Positions 1 to 8,000 of a DNA stretch of 32,257 nucleotides are shown here, one piece after another. The stretch spans positions 1-32,257 of the forward strand of contig JAAYSP010000139.1 of the NCBI GenBank assembly GCA_012518355.1. Reading direction: 5' to 3'. Every line of letters begins with the position of its first letter. Position 1 is the stretch's first letter. Below the pieces are notes generated by a model. It was not told the DNA's origin. It made no database searches and saw only the letters and a list, made by a program, of their open reading frames with translations. The stretch is from a candidate division WS1 bacterium. Its GTDB lineage: Bacteria; Armatimonadota; Zipacnadia; Zipacnadales; UBA11051. The position numbers were made by a program, and so were the translations under genes.

Positions 1-729
1 GCTGCCGTAGCTGCTGTCTCGCCCTCCGATGCCACTTCGGCTGCCACCTATACCGCCTCTGCTGCCGCGATCTCCGTAGCCGCCTCCGTAACCACCACCA
101 TATCCGCCGCCACGCCCGCCGCCAATACCGCCACTGCTACCACCCATTTGACTGGTCTCGTCACCATAGATCGTATAGCCACCAAATAACTCTGCAATCA
201 GGGACGGGTTAGCATATTTAACGCGTAGCAACCGAATTGGCAGGTTAGCTCGCGGGTCTACTCCGGCGGTACCATCCTCACCAGTCATTCCAGCGGCTGG
301 TACTGCAGGACCTGACGCTGGTGCTGCAGCAGGTGCAGATGGCCGCGTAGTGAAAATCGGGGCGCCATACTGAGGCATCGGGCGCTCTGCGCGTCCACCA
401 GCCGCAGCACCTCGCTCGCGGATTACATATACATTGTTGTCCCGAACAGCCCGCAAATCGGCTTGCTCGAGCACGATTGCCAGAGCTTCCCCGACACTCA
501 CGTCCACAAGCGCCGCAGTGATTTTCCTGTTTTCAGCCGCTGCGGGCAAAGTGTACGAGAACGAGGGGTCAAAGCGCTTTAGTGCCTCCATAACTTTGGA
601 TAGAGGTGTGCCTTCAAATTGCACCGAGAACTTGGCTTCTCCCTGCGCGAACGCGGCCGTGGTCGCCAGGATAGTTAGTATAACCAAGGGCCAAACGTAA
701 ACATGCCATTTGCCTGTCAGTGTTCTCAT
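1..729 (-). CDS. pilQ: Type IV pilus secretin (PilQ-type), N-terminal 243 residues, cut by window edge
   Basis: This is the outer-membrane secretin through which the pilus would exit; only the N-terminus is in the window. The ATG at 729-727 has an AGGAGG site at 738-743, 8 nt away. An ATG 4 nt upstream hits a stop after two codons. Residues 1-28 look like a signal peptide ending AFA before Gln. Residues about 33-105 fit a secretin/TonB short N-terminal (STN) domain. A Pro/Ala-rich linker follows (about 108-160). The segment IRLLRVKYANPSLIAELFGG (165-184) looks like the start of a secretin N1 domain. From residue 196 the protein is almost only Gly, Ser, Arg and Tyr (GGGYGGGYGGGYGD) up to the edge. 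The gene lies just after the pilP-like gene, as in pilMNOPQ operons. The beta-barrel domain is not visible, so the assignment rests on N-domains and context. Confidence 0.85.
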   Translation of the reverse strand, partial: MRTLTGKWHVYVWPLVILTILATTAAFAQGEAKFSVQFEGTPLSKVMEALKRFDPSFSYTLPAAAENRKITAALVDVSVGEALAIVLEQADLRAVRDNNVYVIRERGAAAGGRAERPMPQYGAPIFTTRPSAPAAAPASGPAVPAAGMTGEDGTAGVDPRANLPIRLLRVKYANPSLIAELFGGYTIYGDETSQMGGSSGGIGGGRGGGYGGGYGGGYGDRGSRGGIGGSRSGIGGRDSSYGS

Positions 730-818
730 CTCATTGGCCTCCTATTGGGACAAGTCCTCCCTACGTCTCCCTCTTTAACTTCGACCGACGTCGGTATAGA
801 TGCGGCAACCGAGCGGGT

Positions 819-1586
819 CTATCGCACTGGCCGCGCTCTCCCCGACTGAGTGCCTCGGCGGCGTGGTTGCTGCGGTTCGGGCTTGGCAGGAGCAGGTGCT
901 TTTTCGGTCAAAAACACCTCAGTTCTAGTACCGCTTGGCCGATCTTCGACAATAATGTGGTCGCCACGAATCTCAACCACCTTCCAGTTCTCAACGACGT
1001 CGCCAGGGCGCACAACCCCATCCATCTTATCAGGGCCTTCGCCGAACTCGTATACGGCGAGAGCCTGGCCATCCTGAGTCCACATAATGCTGGTGATATA
1101 CAAGGGCTTCTCCGGACCGAATACAGACGGCGGTGGAGTCGGTGGCTTGCGTGACGGAACTTCCGGTGACGGAAAGCCGAGCTGCTGGGTAATCGGTATT
1201 TTGCTCCAGTCGGATCCATAGTTCGTTACCCGCATGTCTTCCAAGGCAAGCTGGCCTTGCGCTCCGGGAGCTAATGCGGCTGCAGAGAACGGATTTGAGC
1301 TACTAGGTTCGATTGGGTCACCTTTTGCCGATGGGTCGGGTGCTGCAGGTGTCTCTTCTGCTGGACCAAACTCAGCGGGGCCTCCGGGAGGCATTCCTGG
1401 CATGTCCATGGGGAAATCCAACCCCTCCTCAGGAGGTGGAGGCACCAGGTCGTCGGGCTGTGCCAGGGAAGCGGGCGCCCCTCCTCGCATCGCCGGAAGC
1501 ACGATAAGGAGAAAGATGACGCCTGCTAATGCCATGAGGCATAGGGCGCTGACCATCATCAGTTTGGCATTTCGCGGACTTCTCAA
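819..1586 (-). CDS. pilP: PilP/GspC-like periplasmic pilus-alignment protein
   Basis: A 255-residue protein that probably links the inner-membrane PilN/PilO complex to the secretin. It starts with TTG at 1586-1584, supported by AGGAGG at 1592-1597, 5 nt away. Residues 11-32 form one membrane segment. Residues 44-160 are Pro/Gly/Asp-rich and probably disordered, including SNPF near 97-100, like the (N/D)PF motif of PilP proteins. Residues about 161-228 form the only compact domain (LYITSIMWTQDG, VVRPGDVVENWKVVEI, HIIVEDRPSG), which fits the PilP/GspC homology-region beta fold. The C-terminus is basic and Pro-rich. Classical PilP is a lipoprotein, but no lipobox cysteine is visible here, so it appears to be membrane-anchored as GspC is. 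Position between pilO and the secretin supports the call. Confidence 0.75.
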   Translation of the reverse strand: MRSPRNAKLMMVSALCLMALAGVIFLLIVLPAMRGGAPASLAQPDDLVPPPPEEGLDFPMDMPGMPPGGPAEFGPAEETPAAPDPSAKGDPIEPSSSNPFSAAALAPGAQGQLALEDMRVTNYGSDWSKIPITQQLGFPSPEVPSRKPPTPPPSVFGPEKPLYITSIMWTQDGQALAVYEFGEGPDKMDGVVRPGDVVENWKVVEIRGDHIIVEDRPSGTRTEVFLTEKAPAPAKPEPQQPRRRGTQSGRARPVR

Positions 1587-1649
1587 AGCGGCCTCCTACT
1601 TGCTTACTGGGTGCCCTGATGGACCGAGAACCAGGAACGGTTACAAATA

Positions 1650-1678
1650 CAGATAGATACAATATAAGGACGGGTCAA
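1650..1678 (-). promoter_or_regulatory. Possible sigma70-type promoter upstream of the pilP-like gene
   Basis: Reading leftward, TTGACC (1678-1673) is followed after 17 nt by TATCTG (1655-1650). It sits in the 203-nt gap between pilO and the pilP-like gene, the longest gap in the pilM-to-secretin run. The -35 is good and the -10 is weak. An internal promoter here could supply PilP and secretin separately from PilMNO. Confidence 0.3.
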
Positions 1679-1789
1679 AAACACCATGTATTCCAAAAAT
1701 CACCGGTACCCCTTGAGCAGTACTCCTCATAGCAACATGACGCGGGTCAAACACGCAAGTTCAAACAAAGCGGCGCTAAATAGGAAATT

Positions 1790-2593
1790 CTAGAAGTCAC
1801 CCGGGTCCGCTGGTGGAGGAGGCGGTACCATTCCGGGGTCCATCCCCGGGTCCATTCCAGGCTCCATCCCAGGCTCCATCCCAGGATCCATTCCTGGGCC
1901 CATGGGCGGCGGACCAGGTCCGAATTCGTCAAACATTCCGGGGTCACCTGCAGCTGCCGGGGCAGGTGCTGATGCCGGAGCTTCCACTAGAAGATATATG
2001 CTTACCGGAACCGTTGCTGTGAGAGTGTCAGCTTCTCCTGCCAACTGCAACCCGCCCACAGTGATAATCCTCTTATAGTTCGCCAATGAGTTGTAGAACC
2101 CTTCAATCTCATTTAGCGTTCCGCTAATGTTGAGGCTGATAGGCCCTGGGAGGGAGATAAAACCTCCCGCTGGAACAGCCGGTGGCCCCATCTCAGGTGT
2201 TGGGAATGTGATGGCAGAATTGAGTGTTATGCCTGTAGAGTCTATCCATTCCTTCGTAACCCTGGGAAGGTCCTCCCGATACTCGTACCACATCGCAATC
2301 ATAGCACCGATCGGTTGGTACATAGAGATTGGGAAGCTGCGATACTTCTGTAGCTCTTCAACATGAACCTGAGCTTGGAGCCAGTCCGCCTGGACTTCAG
2401 CGAGTTCAGCTTCGGCCTGGGGCCGCTGAGCTGCTACTTGCTCTTCAGCAGCCAATTGCTCTTGAAGTTGAGCCAACTCTTCCTTTTGCGGTCTGATCAG
2501 TTTCCATTCCATCAGCACTACTATGGCCGCAATTAATACGACGGCCCCGATTAGGAGTGCGTAGGTTGGAACCTTGCCCAGAATTTTGCGCAT
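1790..2593 (-). CDS. pilO: Type IV pilus inner-membrane alignment protein PilO
   Basis: PilO partners PilN in the periplasm and bridges the PilM/PilC platform to PilP and the secretin. The 267-residue protein has a short cytoplasmic N-terminus, one membrane helix (about 10-28), a Glu/Gln/Ala-rich coiled coil (about 35-82) and a globular PilO-type domain (about 90-205) containing ISLNISGTLNEIEGFYNSLA, typical of the ferredoxin-like PilO fold. The C-terminus (206-267) is an added Ala/Pro then Pro/Gly/Met tail with five (D/E)PGM tetrapeptides, ending VPPPPPADPGDF. The ATG at 2593 has GGGAG about 11 nt upstream. The gene lies 76 nt after pilN. Confidence 0.87.
   Translation of the reverse strand: MRKILGKVPTYALLIGAVVLIAAIVVLMEWKLIRPQKEELAQLQEQLAAEEQVAAQRPQAEAELAEVQADWLQAQVHVEELQKYRSFPISMYQPIGAMIAMWYEYREDLPRVTKEWIDSTGITLNSAITFPTPEMGPPAVPAGGFISLPGPISLNISGTLNEIEGFYNSLANYKRIITVGGLQLAGEADTLTATVPVSIYLLVEAPASAPAPAAAGDPGMFDEFGPGPPPMGPGMDPGMEPGMEPGMDPGMDPGMVPPPPPADPGDF
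1829..1900 (-). repeat. 12-bp imperfect tandem repeats encoding the PilO (D/E)PGM tail
   Basis: Five in-frame 12-bp units (1829-1888) encode DPGM, EPGM, EPGM, DPGM, DPGM, preceded by a related GPGM unit up to 1900. The DNA units differ at a few positions (ggctcc versus ggatcc and gggtcc), so they are old or drifting copies. Because the unit is a multiple of 3, copy-number change would lengthen the tail without breaking the frame. Confidence 0.8.
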
Positions 2594-2669
2594 GCCGCTC
2601 GTTGCTCCCTGATTTCATGCTGAAGGCCTGCAATGCCCTACCGGTCTCGACACCGGCGCTAGTCGCCCA

Positions 2670-3389
2670 TCATGCAGCCTCGCCGGGATCCGGCAAATCT
2701 TCGGGTGGTGGAGGTACCCCCATATCATCAAAGCCGCCCATCATCATATCTTCCGGGCCGCCCATTGCCGGACCGCCTCCATCGCCTCCTGCATCGCTCG
2801 GTGGTTGCGGAACGGCGACAGCTTCGGTTAAGGTGGCAGAGACGCTGAAAACGATACTCGACTCCTGTGCAGTGGCCACGGTAGAGCCACTAGGCTGTAC
2901 CGTGTCCCCGGCGGGCATGCCGCCAATCTGGATGCCAGTGATATGTGGGCATCGGATTAAGTTGAGCACAAAGCGCCCTGCCTCAGTCGTATCTCCGACT
3001 GTCACAGTAAAACTGACAGAGGTCGGTGGCGTGATCTGGAAATCAGTCATCTGCGCGCCACTATAGATATACTCGCTAATCTTCCAGAATCGATCAAAAA
3101 ACTGTTCACCGCTTTGATCGGCCGCTTCCACGAAGTCTATCTTAGCCTGGATGGGCGCCAGCTCGGCTTTCTTGCTGGAGGCTTCGCCTTGAAGCTTTCT
3201 CACCTCATCAGCTCTGAGCTTGGCGTCGGCCAGGGCTTCCTCGGTTTTGGCAATGTTGGCCTTCGTCTGTTGGAGCATCAGAAACATCACAACCGCCGAG
3301 AGTAGTACCGCGACCACGCAGATCGCCGCTACTCTGACATTGCGTCGCCCCAGAATGATTGCTTTTGGCAGCAGGTCAATGCGTAGCAC
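2670..3389 (-). CDS. pilN: Type IV pilus assembly protein PilN
   Basis: PilN is a bitopic inner-membrane protein whose cytoplasmic N-terminal INLLP-type motif docks into PilM. Here the N-terminus reads MLRIDLLPKAI, an excellent match. A membrane helix follows (about 17-39), then a coiled coil (about 41-86) and a ferredoxin-like periplasmic domain to about 195. The last 40 residues are Gly/Met/Asp/Pro-rich and end VPPPPEDLPDPGEAA, similar to the PilO tail. The start is GTG at 3389-3387, with AGGAGG about 7 nt upstream. It lies 51 nt after pilM and before pilO. Confidence 0.88.
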   Translation of the reverse strand: MLRIDLLPKAIILGRRNVRVAAICVVAVLLSAVVMFLMLQQTKANIAKTEEALADAKLRADEVRKLQGEASSKKAELAPIQAKIDFVEAADQSGEQFFDRFWKISEYIYSGAQMTDFQITPPTSVSFTVTVGDTTEAGRFVLNLIRCPHITGIQIGGMPAGDTVQPSGSTVATAQESSIVFSVSATLTEAVAVPQPPSDAGGDGGGPAMGGPEDMMMGGFDDMGVPPPPEDLPDPGEAA

Positions 3390-3440
3390 CCTGGCTCCTC
3401 CTGCGTTGCGGCATATGCGTCGAAGCTAGCTTTACTCTAC

Positions 3441-4811
3441 CTATCGGTCAAGAATATCGCGCAGAGCCAAACCGACCGCAATACTGACAGCGGGGCCGAC
3501 GTCGCGCAGATATGCATCAGAGACATGAGTTGGATTGGTGCGAATGTTGCTGAACGGGTTGGCCACTTGAGTGGGTACCCCCGTCTCGGCAGTGATGAAT
3601 TCGGGAAGGCCGCGCATCGAGGCCGTCCCGCCAGACAGGATAATCGTGCTGATATTTTCTCGGCGATGCTGCCGACGATAGTGTTGAATGGACCTTTGTA
3701 GTTCGGTGGCCAGTTCAGTTATCGAGTCTACAAGCGCATCCGAGACATGCTCAGATGCGAGGCGCTCATCTTCGGTCAGTGGATCGGCTGCATCTGCCGG
3801 GCCGTCTGCCTGGTCATCAGCTGTGGGCGCGTGCACGGCCGTCTCATCGGGAGTGGGGGTCTCAGGAGGTAGCTCATAAGCTTGAGTATCTACATCCACG
3901 TGGGTGGCTATGTCGTCAGTGCTATCGAGGCTCATGTCCGCGTCCACACTGGAATCCGCATCCGACACCTCGAAAATTGAGTCATCCCCGGCTGCGAGCA
4001 TCCCTCCGCTGTCATCGTCGTCCAGGCCATGGTCATCATAGTCATCGTAAGGGATTACATCGCTAACGTCTGCAAAATGGCGCTTGGCACGGTCTGCATC
4101 AAGTTCTGAGAGCCCCAGGCGTTGCCGTATTGCTGCGGTAAATGCTTCGCCTGCGGTTGGTATTGTACGAGTGAATACGGGCACTCCCTGGCAGAAGATG
4201 CAGATGAGTGCATGTGTGTGGCCTATGTGGACTACTACGGCGGTGGACTGCATGACCGCGTCGCCACCGAGCTCGACTAGAGCGCGCCCCAGTGCAAGGG
4301 GCTCAACATCAATGGCGATGGGGATCATCTTGGAGGTCATCATGGTCTCGGCATGAGCGTTGACCATATCCTCCTGCGCGACAGCGAGAAATACTTCCAT
4401 GTTTGGTGAGGCTGGGTCGGCTCCCGGATGCTCCACCGGCTGGAAGTCATAGATAACCTGGTCGATGGGAAAAGGCGTCTGGCGGTCGAGTTCCCACTGC
4501 ACCGCTTCGTCCAATTCGCGGGCTTCCATACGGGGCATCTCTGCTATTCGGACCACCACATCGGTATCGCCGCCCACGGAAGCCACCACTTTCTTAACGC
4601 CAAAGCGGTGCTCTGAGACTGCCTGCATCAGCGCCTGGCTGACCGCTTCCTCATCTACTACGCGCCCACCCACGACACTGCCGGTGGGGGTCGGTACTAT
4701 TGCCGGCTGTCCCACCAACACAACGTCCTGACCGCTAAGACGCAATTCGACGACTTTAATGGTTTGCGTGCCAATGTCCAGGCCCAGCACGTGGGTTGCG
4801 CCCCGAGCCAT
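3441..4811 (-). CDS. pilM: Type IV pilus assembly protein PilM, actin-like ATPase fold, with acidic insertion
   Basis: PilM is the cytoplasmic FtsA-like protein that binds the PilN N-terminus and the assembly ATPases. Seen here: the phosphate-1 loop GLDIGTQTIKVVEL near the N-terminus, QWELDRQTPFPIDQVIYDF (about 105-123), VVVHIGHTHALICIF as the second phosphate region (about 192-206), and IILSGGTASMRGLPEF as the adenosine loop. I start at ATG 4811-4809 because AGGGAG lies 9 nt upstream; a TTG two codons earlier is only 3 nt from that site. Residues about 249-346 are a strongly acidic, low-complexity insertion (many D, S, A, P) absent from typical PilM of about 350 residues, which explains the 456-residue length. 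It is first in the pilMNOP-secretin operon. Confidence 0.92.
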   Translation of the reverse strand: MARGATHVLGLDIGTQTIKVVELRLSGQDVVLVGQPAIVPTPTGSVVGGRVVDEEAVSQALMQAVSEHRFGVKKVVASVGGDTDVVVRIAEMPRMEARELDEAVQWELDRQTPFPIDQVIYDFQPVEHPGADPASPNMEVFLAVAQEDMVNAHAETMMTSKMIPIAIDVEPLALGRALVELGGDAVMQSTAVVVHIGHTHALICIFCQGVPVFTRTIPTAGEAFTAAIRQRLGLSELDADRAKRHFADVSDVIPYDDYDDHGLDDDDSGGMLAAGDDSIFEVSDADSSVDADMSLDSTDDIATHVDVDTQAYELPPETPTPDETAVHAPTADDQADGPADAADPLTEDERLASEHVSDALVDSITELATELQRSIQHYRRQHRRENISTIILSGGTASMRGLPEFITAETGVPTQVANPFSNIRTNPTHVSDAYLRDVGPAVSIAVGLALRDILDR

Positions 4812-4876
4812 AAGCAAAATCTCCCTGGCGCTGAGGTTGCGATCGTTGCTATTGGGTCTACGATAGATTTCGGTTC

Positions 4877-4905
4877 AGTCTAAACTAAAGCCATGCGGTT
4901 GTCAA
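4877..4905 (-). promoter_or_regulatory. Near-consensus sigma70 promoter for the pilMNOP-secretin operon
   Basis: Reading leftward, TTGACA (4905-4900, 6/6 match) and TAGACT (4882-4877, 4/6) are separated by exactly 17 nt. Transcription would start near 4870, giving a leader of about 60 nt before the pilM ATG. It is the best promoter-like sequence in the window and marks a transcription unit separate from the upstream pilin operon. Confidence 0.65.
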
Positions 4906-4973
4906 GAAGAGCCGTCTGTTACCTTTGACATTTTCACACTTAGTGCTCTCTCGGAAAGTTGCCTCACACACCC

Positions 4974-5009
4974 GACTGCTCTTGCCCGTACATCATTCGC
5001 AGAGCAGTC
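4974..5009 (-). terminator. Stem-loop at the end of the pilin operon
   Basis: A perfect 9-bp inverted repeat, GACTGCTCT (4974-4982) and AGAGCAGTC (5001-5009), with an 18-nt loop begins at the stop codon of the preceding giant gene. No T-tract follows on the minus strand, so it is not a canonical intrinsic terminator. It could be a weak terminator, an mRNA 3'-end stabiliser or a regulator site. The pilM promoter begins about 70 nt further on. Confidence 0.4.
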
Positions 5010-8000
5010 TAGTTCGGATCAAACGATACGCTAGACAGCGGCCGCTCCCGTATTACTGCCCCCGGATCCGGTGAGACTACCGCAGAATAGATATCGGCGG
5101 ACTGCATGACTAACGGATCCCCGTCCGCACGAGCACTCCCCGCATCCAGCGCTCGGAGGTCGTACACACTGCCCAGGCCGGTCCAAAACAGCCAATACCG
5201 AACAGTGTTCATACGTGCCCCCGAACCGTTTGGCACCGTGTAGATTTCGGGCTTGACTACCAGCCTACCTTCAGCCCCTCCTGTGCGTATCGGTACCGCA
5301 GTTTCCACTGACCATCCCGGCACTTGATGCGCCTCAGTGTATGTGCCACCGTTCGAACTGGTGTACGTCACCTGCACAGTGTAACCGAGATACTCTTCTG
5401 GAACAGCAAGAATACCGGCTGCTAACGCTTCTGAATCGGCAACAAAGGGAATGGTCTGGGCCGAATTGTATGCATTGACTACGCTTGCTGGCGATACCGC
5501 AGCGATAGACGGACGATTGACGCGCACCGAACTGGAATAGCTCTTGTGCATGAAGCCGGTCCGCCCGAAATGTGGCGAACTGGTCGCAGGAAAACGGCGC
5601 CGCCAGAACACGTTTATCGAGCTGGCATCCACATCAGCGTTGTAGAACGCCGAGGGGCAGTCATCGTCTGCACCATTGCGTGTGACACGGTACACGTATG
5701 GGTAGTAAGAGCCGTACATGACCACGTCAGTTAGAGTAGCACTCCCGTTCACTGACATGCTGTCGTTGAATACTGCCAGAGGATCGGCAGGGTTGTCTAC
5801 GTTGAAAAGCGGCGTGCTGAAGCCTACCGCGCCAGTGGCGGGATTTATCTCCATCATCACATCGCGCCCCGCCTGATCCTGGATGGTGTAACCGCCAGCA
5901 GATACTGATACCAAGCTGTCGGGTAGATCGCCACCAGAAAGCGGATACAGGCGCGGCAAGACACGATATACACCGCGTGACCGGAAGTACTGGCCACTGC
6001 TCCATGTCACATAGAACATCTGTGCCTGCGGACGATGCCCGTCACCGACAGTATCGTATATCAGCGCCAGGCAAAGCACCGGATCGCGGTATTCGCTGCT
6101 CCATATGTAGCCTGCCGCGGTTGGATTCAGGGTTGCACTGCTGCCCGACGGGGCATGAGGGCTAACTGCAAAGTTATCATCATCAGCAGCGTGGTGAGTA
6201 AGCCAATCCAGATGGCGACTGGTGAACAGTTGTCGCAGCCCGTTGGAATTGAACTGCTCAGGGACGTGCGTCCACCGACTGGTCACCGGATCCACCGAGC
6301 TACTGGCATACACGTAGGGTCCAACCTCGGGCCGAAGCTTGCCAAAAGTCAGCTTACCGTAGTTCGGAATAGTCGGATCAGTTCCAGACATGCCGTTGGG
6401 TTCAAAGCGCGTCCAACAGATGTCGGCTTCACCTTCAGAGCGCACATAGCCGGAGAAAAACAGATTGACGCGCCCCGCCGGATCTAGAAATACCGATGGA
6501 TCCTTGGTATAGGTGAACGGGCTCTGTGAGGGCTTCTGTATCCGCACCGTAGCCGCGTTGTCAAGAGGGTCAATAGTGGGGAAGGTATCGGCTCGCCAAT
6601 CCGAACGCGCAGCGTTGGTAACCGGCACCGGCCCTTCGTTGGTGCTGACAGTACCCAGTTCATAATCCCAACGGTACATCAAGTACTGCTTACCCTCTGA
6701 GCCGGTGTGCCAAAAGAGCCAGTGATCGCCATCAGGATCTACGAAACTCCTGATGTTTTCCTGTGGCAGGCCGCCGGCATAGATCCATTCCCCCGCACCC
6801 GAACCGCTCCAGCTCCACGCATCTCCAGTGGAAGTGTCGAAACGCAGCGTCGCCTCGACACCACCCGGATGGCTCAAACGTCGGTGCCAAAAGGCCCACC
6901 GGTCAGTGTTGTTGTCGTCTCCAATCGCCCAAGGGCTGGAGTTGATCGTGCCTGCGATCGCATCGTTGGTCAGGTTCCGCGGGCCAGCAAGACGTCCTCC
7001 GCTGATCGGCCAACGATAGTCTCTATAGAGCGGGTCGTGAGAGCCACCATCTACGAAATCCGCGGTTGCATACAGCAGGTTCACTGGTGCAGTTGCACCC
7101 GGGATATCGGCGCTGGTGCTGCCGGGTGCGCATTCGCTGCCTACTGAAGATTGGGCACTCGTACGATTGCTCATCCAGATGACCTGCAGTCGATTGTCCG
7201 CGTCCACTATTGGCACCGGAGACGAATCTGCAGAGAAGTAGTCGCTATGTGGCAAACGGCTGGCGAATACGCGGATGTCGCCAAGCACAGTATCGTAGAC
7301 TGGCTCCAGAGGGAAGTCCACCAGAGGGTCGTACTCAGTTGCGTTGGTGTCAGTCGCCGTTCCTGCCGGCCCTCCAACTCGGAAATCCAGTGCGCGGTTG
7401 CCGTTGACATCCAGGAAGTACAGCGTTTGTCCCACATATGTGCCTGCAGGTTGCCCCAGAGGCACGGGATACGGCACAGGGTCGCTCACTGTACCCGCCT
7501 GCAAGCGTCCGAACATCTCAACGCCACTGGCTGAGAACGGTAGAGGCGAAAGGACATTCCATCCCACAGCCAGATCCCCCTGTGGATCGTAACTGTGCAT
7601 CAACCGGCGGGTGATCGGAGTACTCTGGGCGATGCGCCCATATGAGTAGTCGTAGGGCGGCACCTGGATCCGGCTGTAGTGCGGTGGTCTCATCTCTCCA
7701 CTACCTGCAAGGACGTCGAAGACATTTGCCATAGTCACCGGAGAGGTGATATTGCCCTCATTTACGACCGACAGCGCGGCCCTGGGTGAGACTGCAGCGG
7801 GGAAAGCGTACTCCCCACCGGTATCGCCTTGCACGTTGGTATCAGGCAGGTTCGCTATGACGCCGGGCTGCACTCGACCGATCTGCACTGCCGACATGCC
7901 AGCTCGCATAGCCGGCTTGCGCGCCACTGAGACCTGTATGTCACCGACATCATATTCTTCCGCTGATATGTGTTGAGCCTGGATCGTATCGTCGCCGCCA

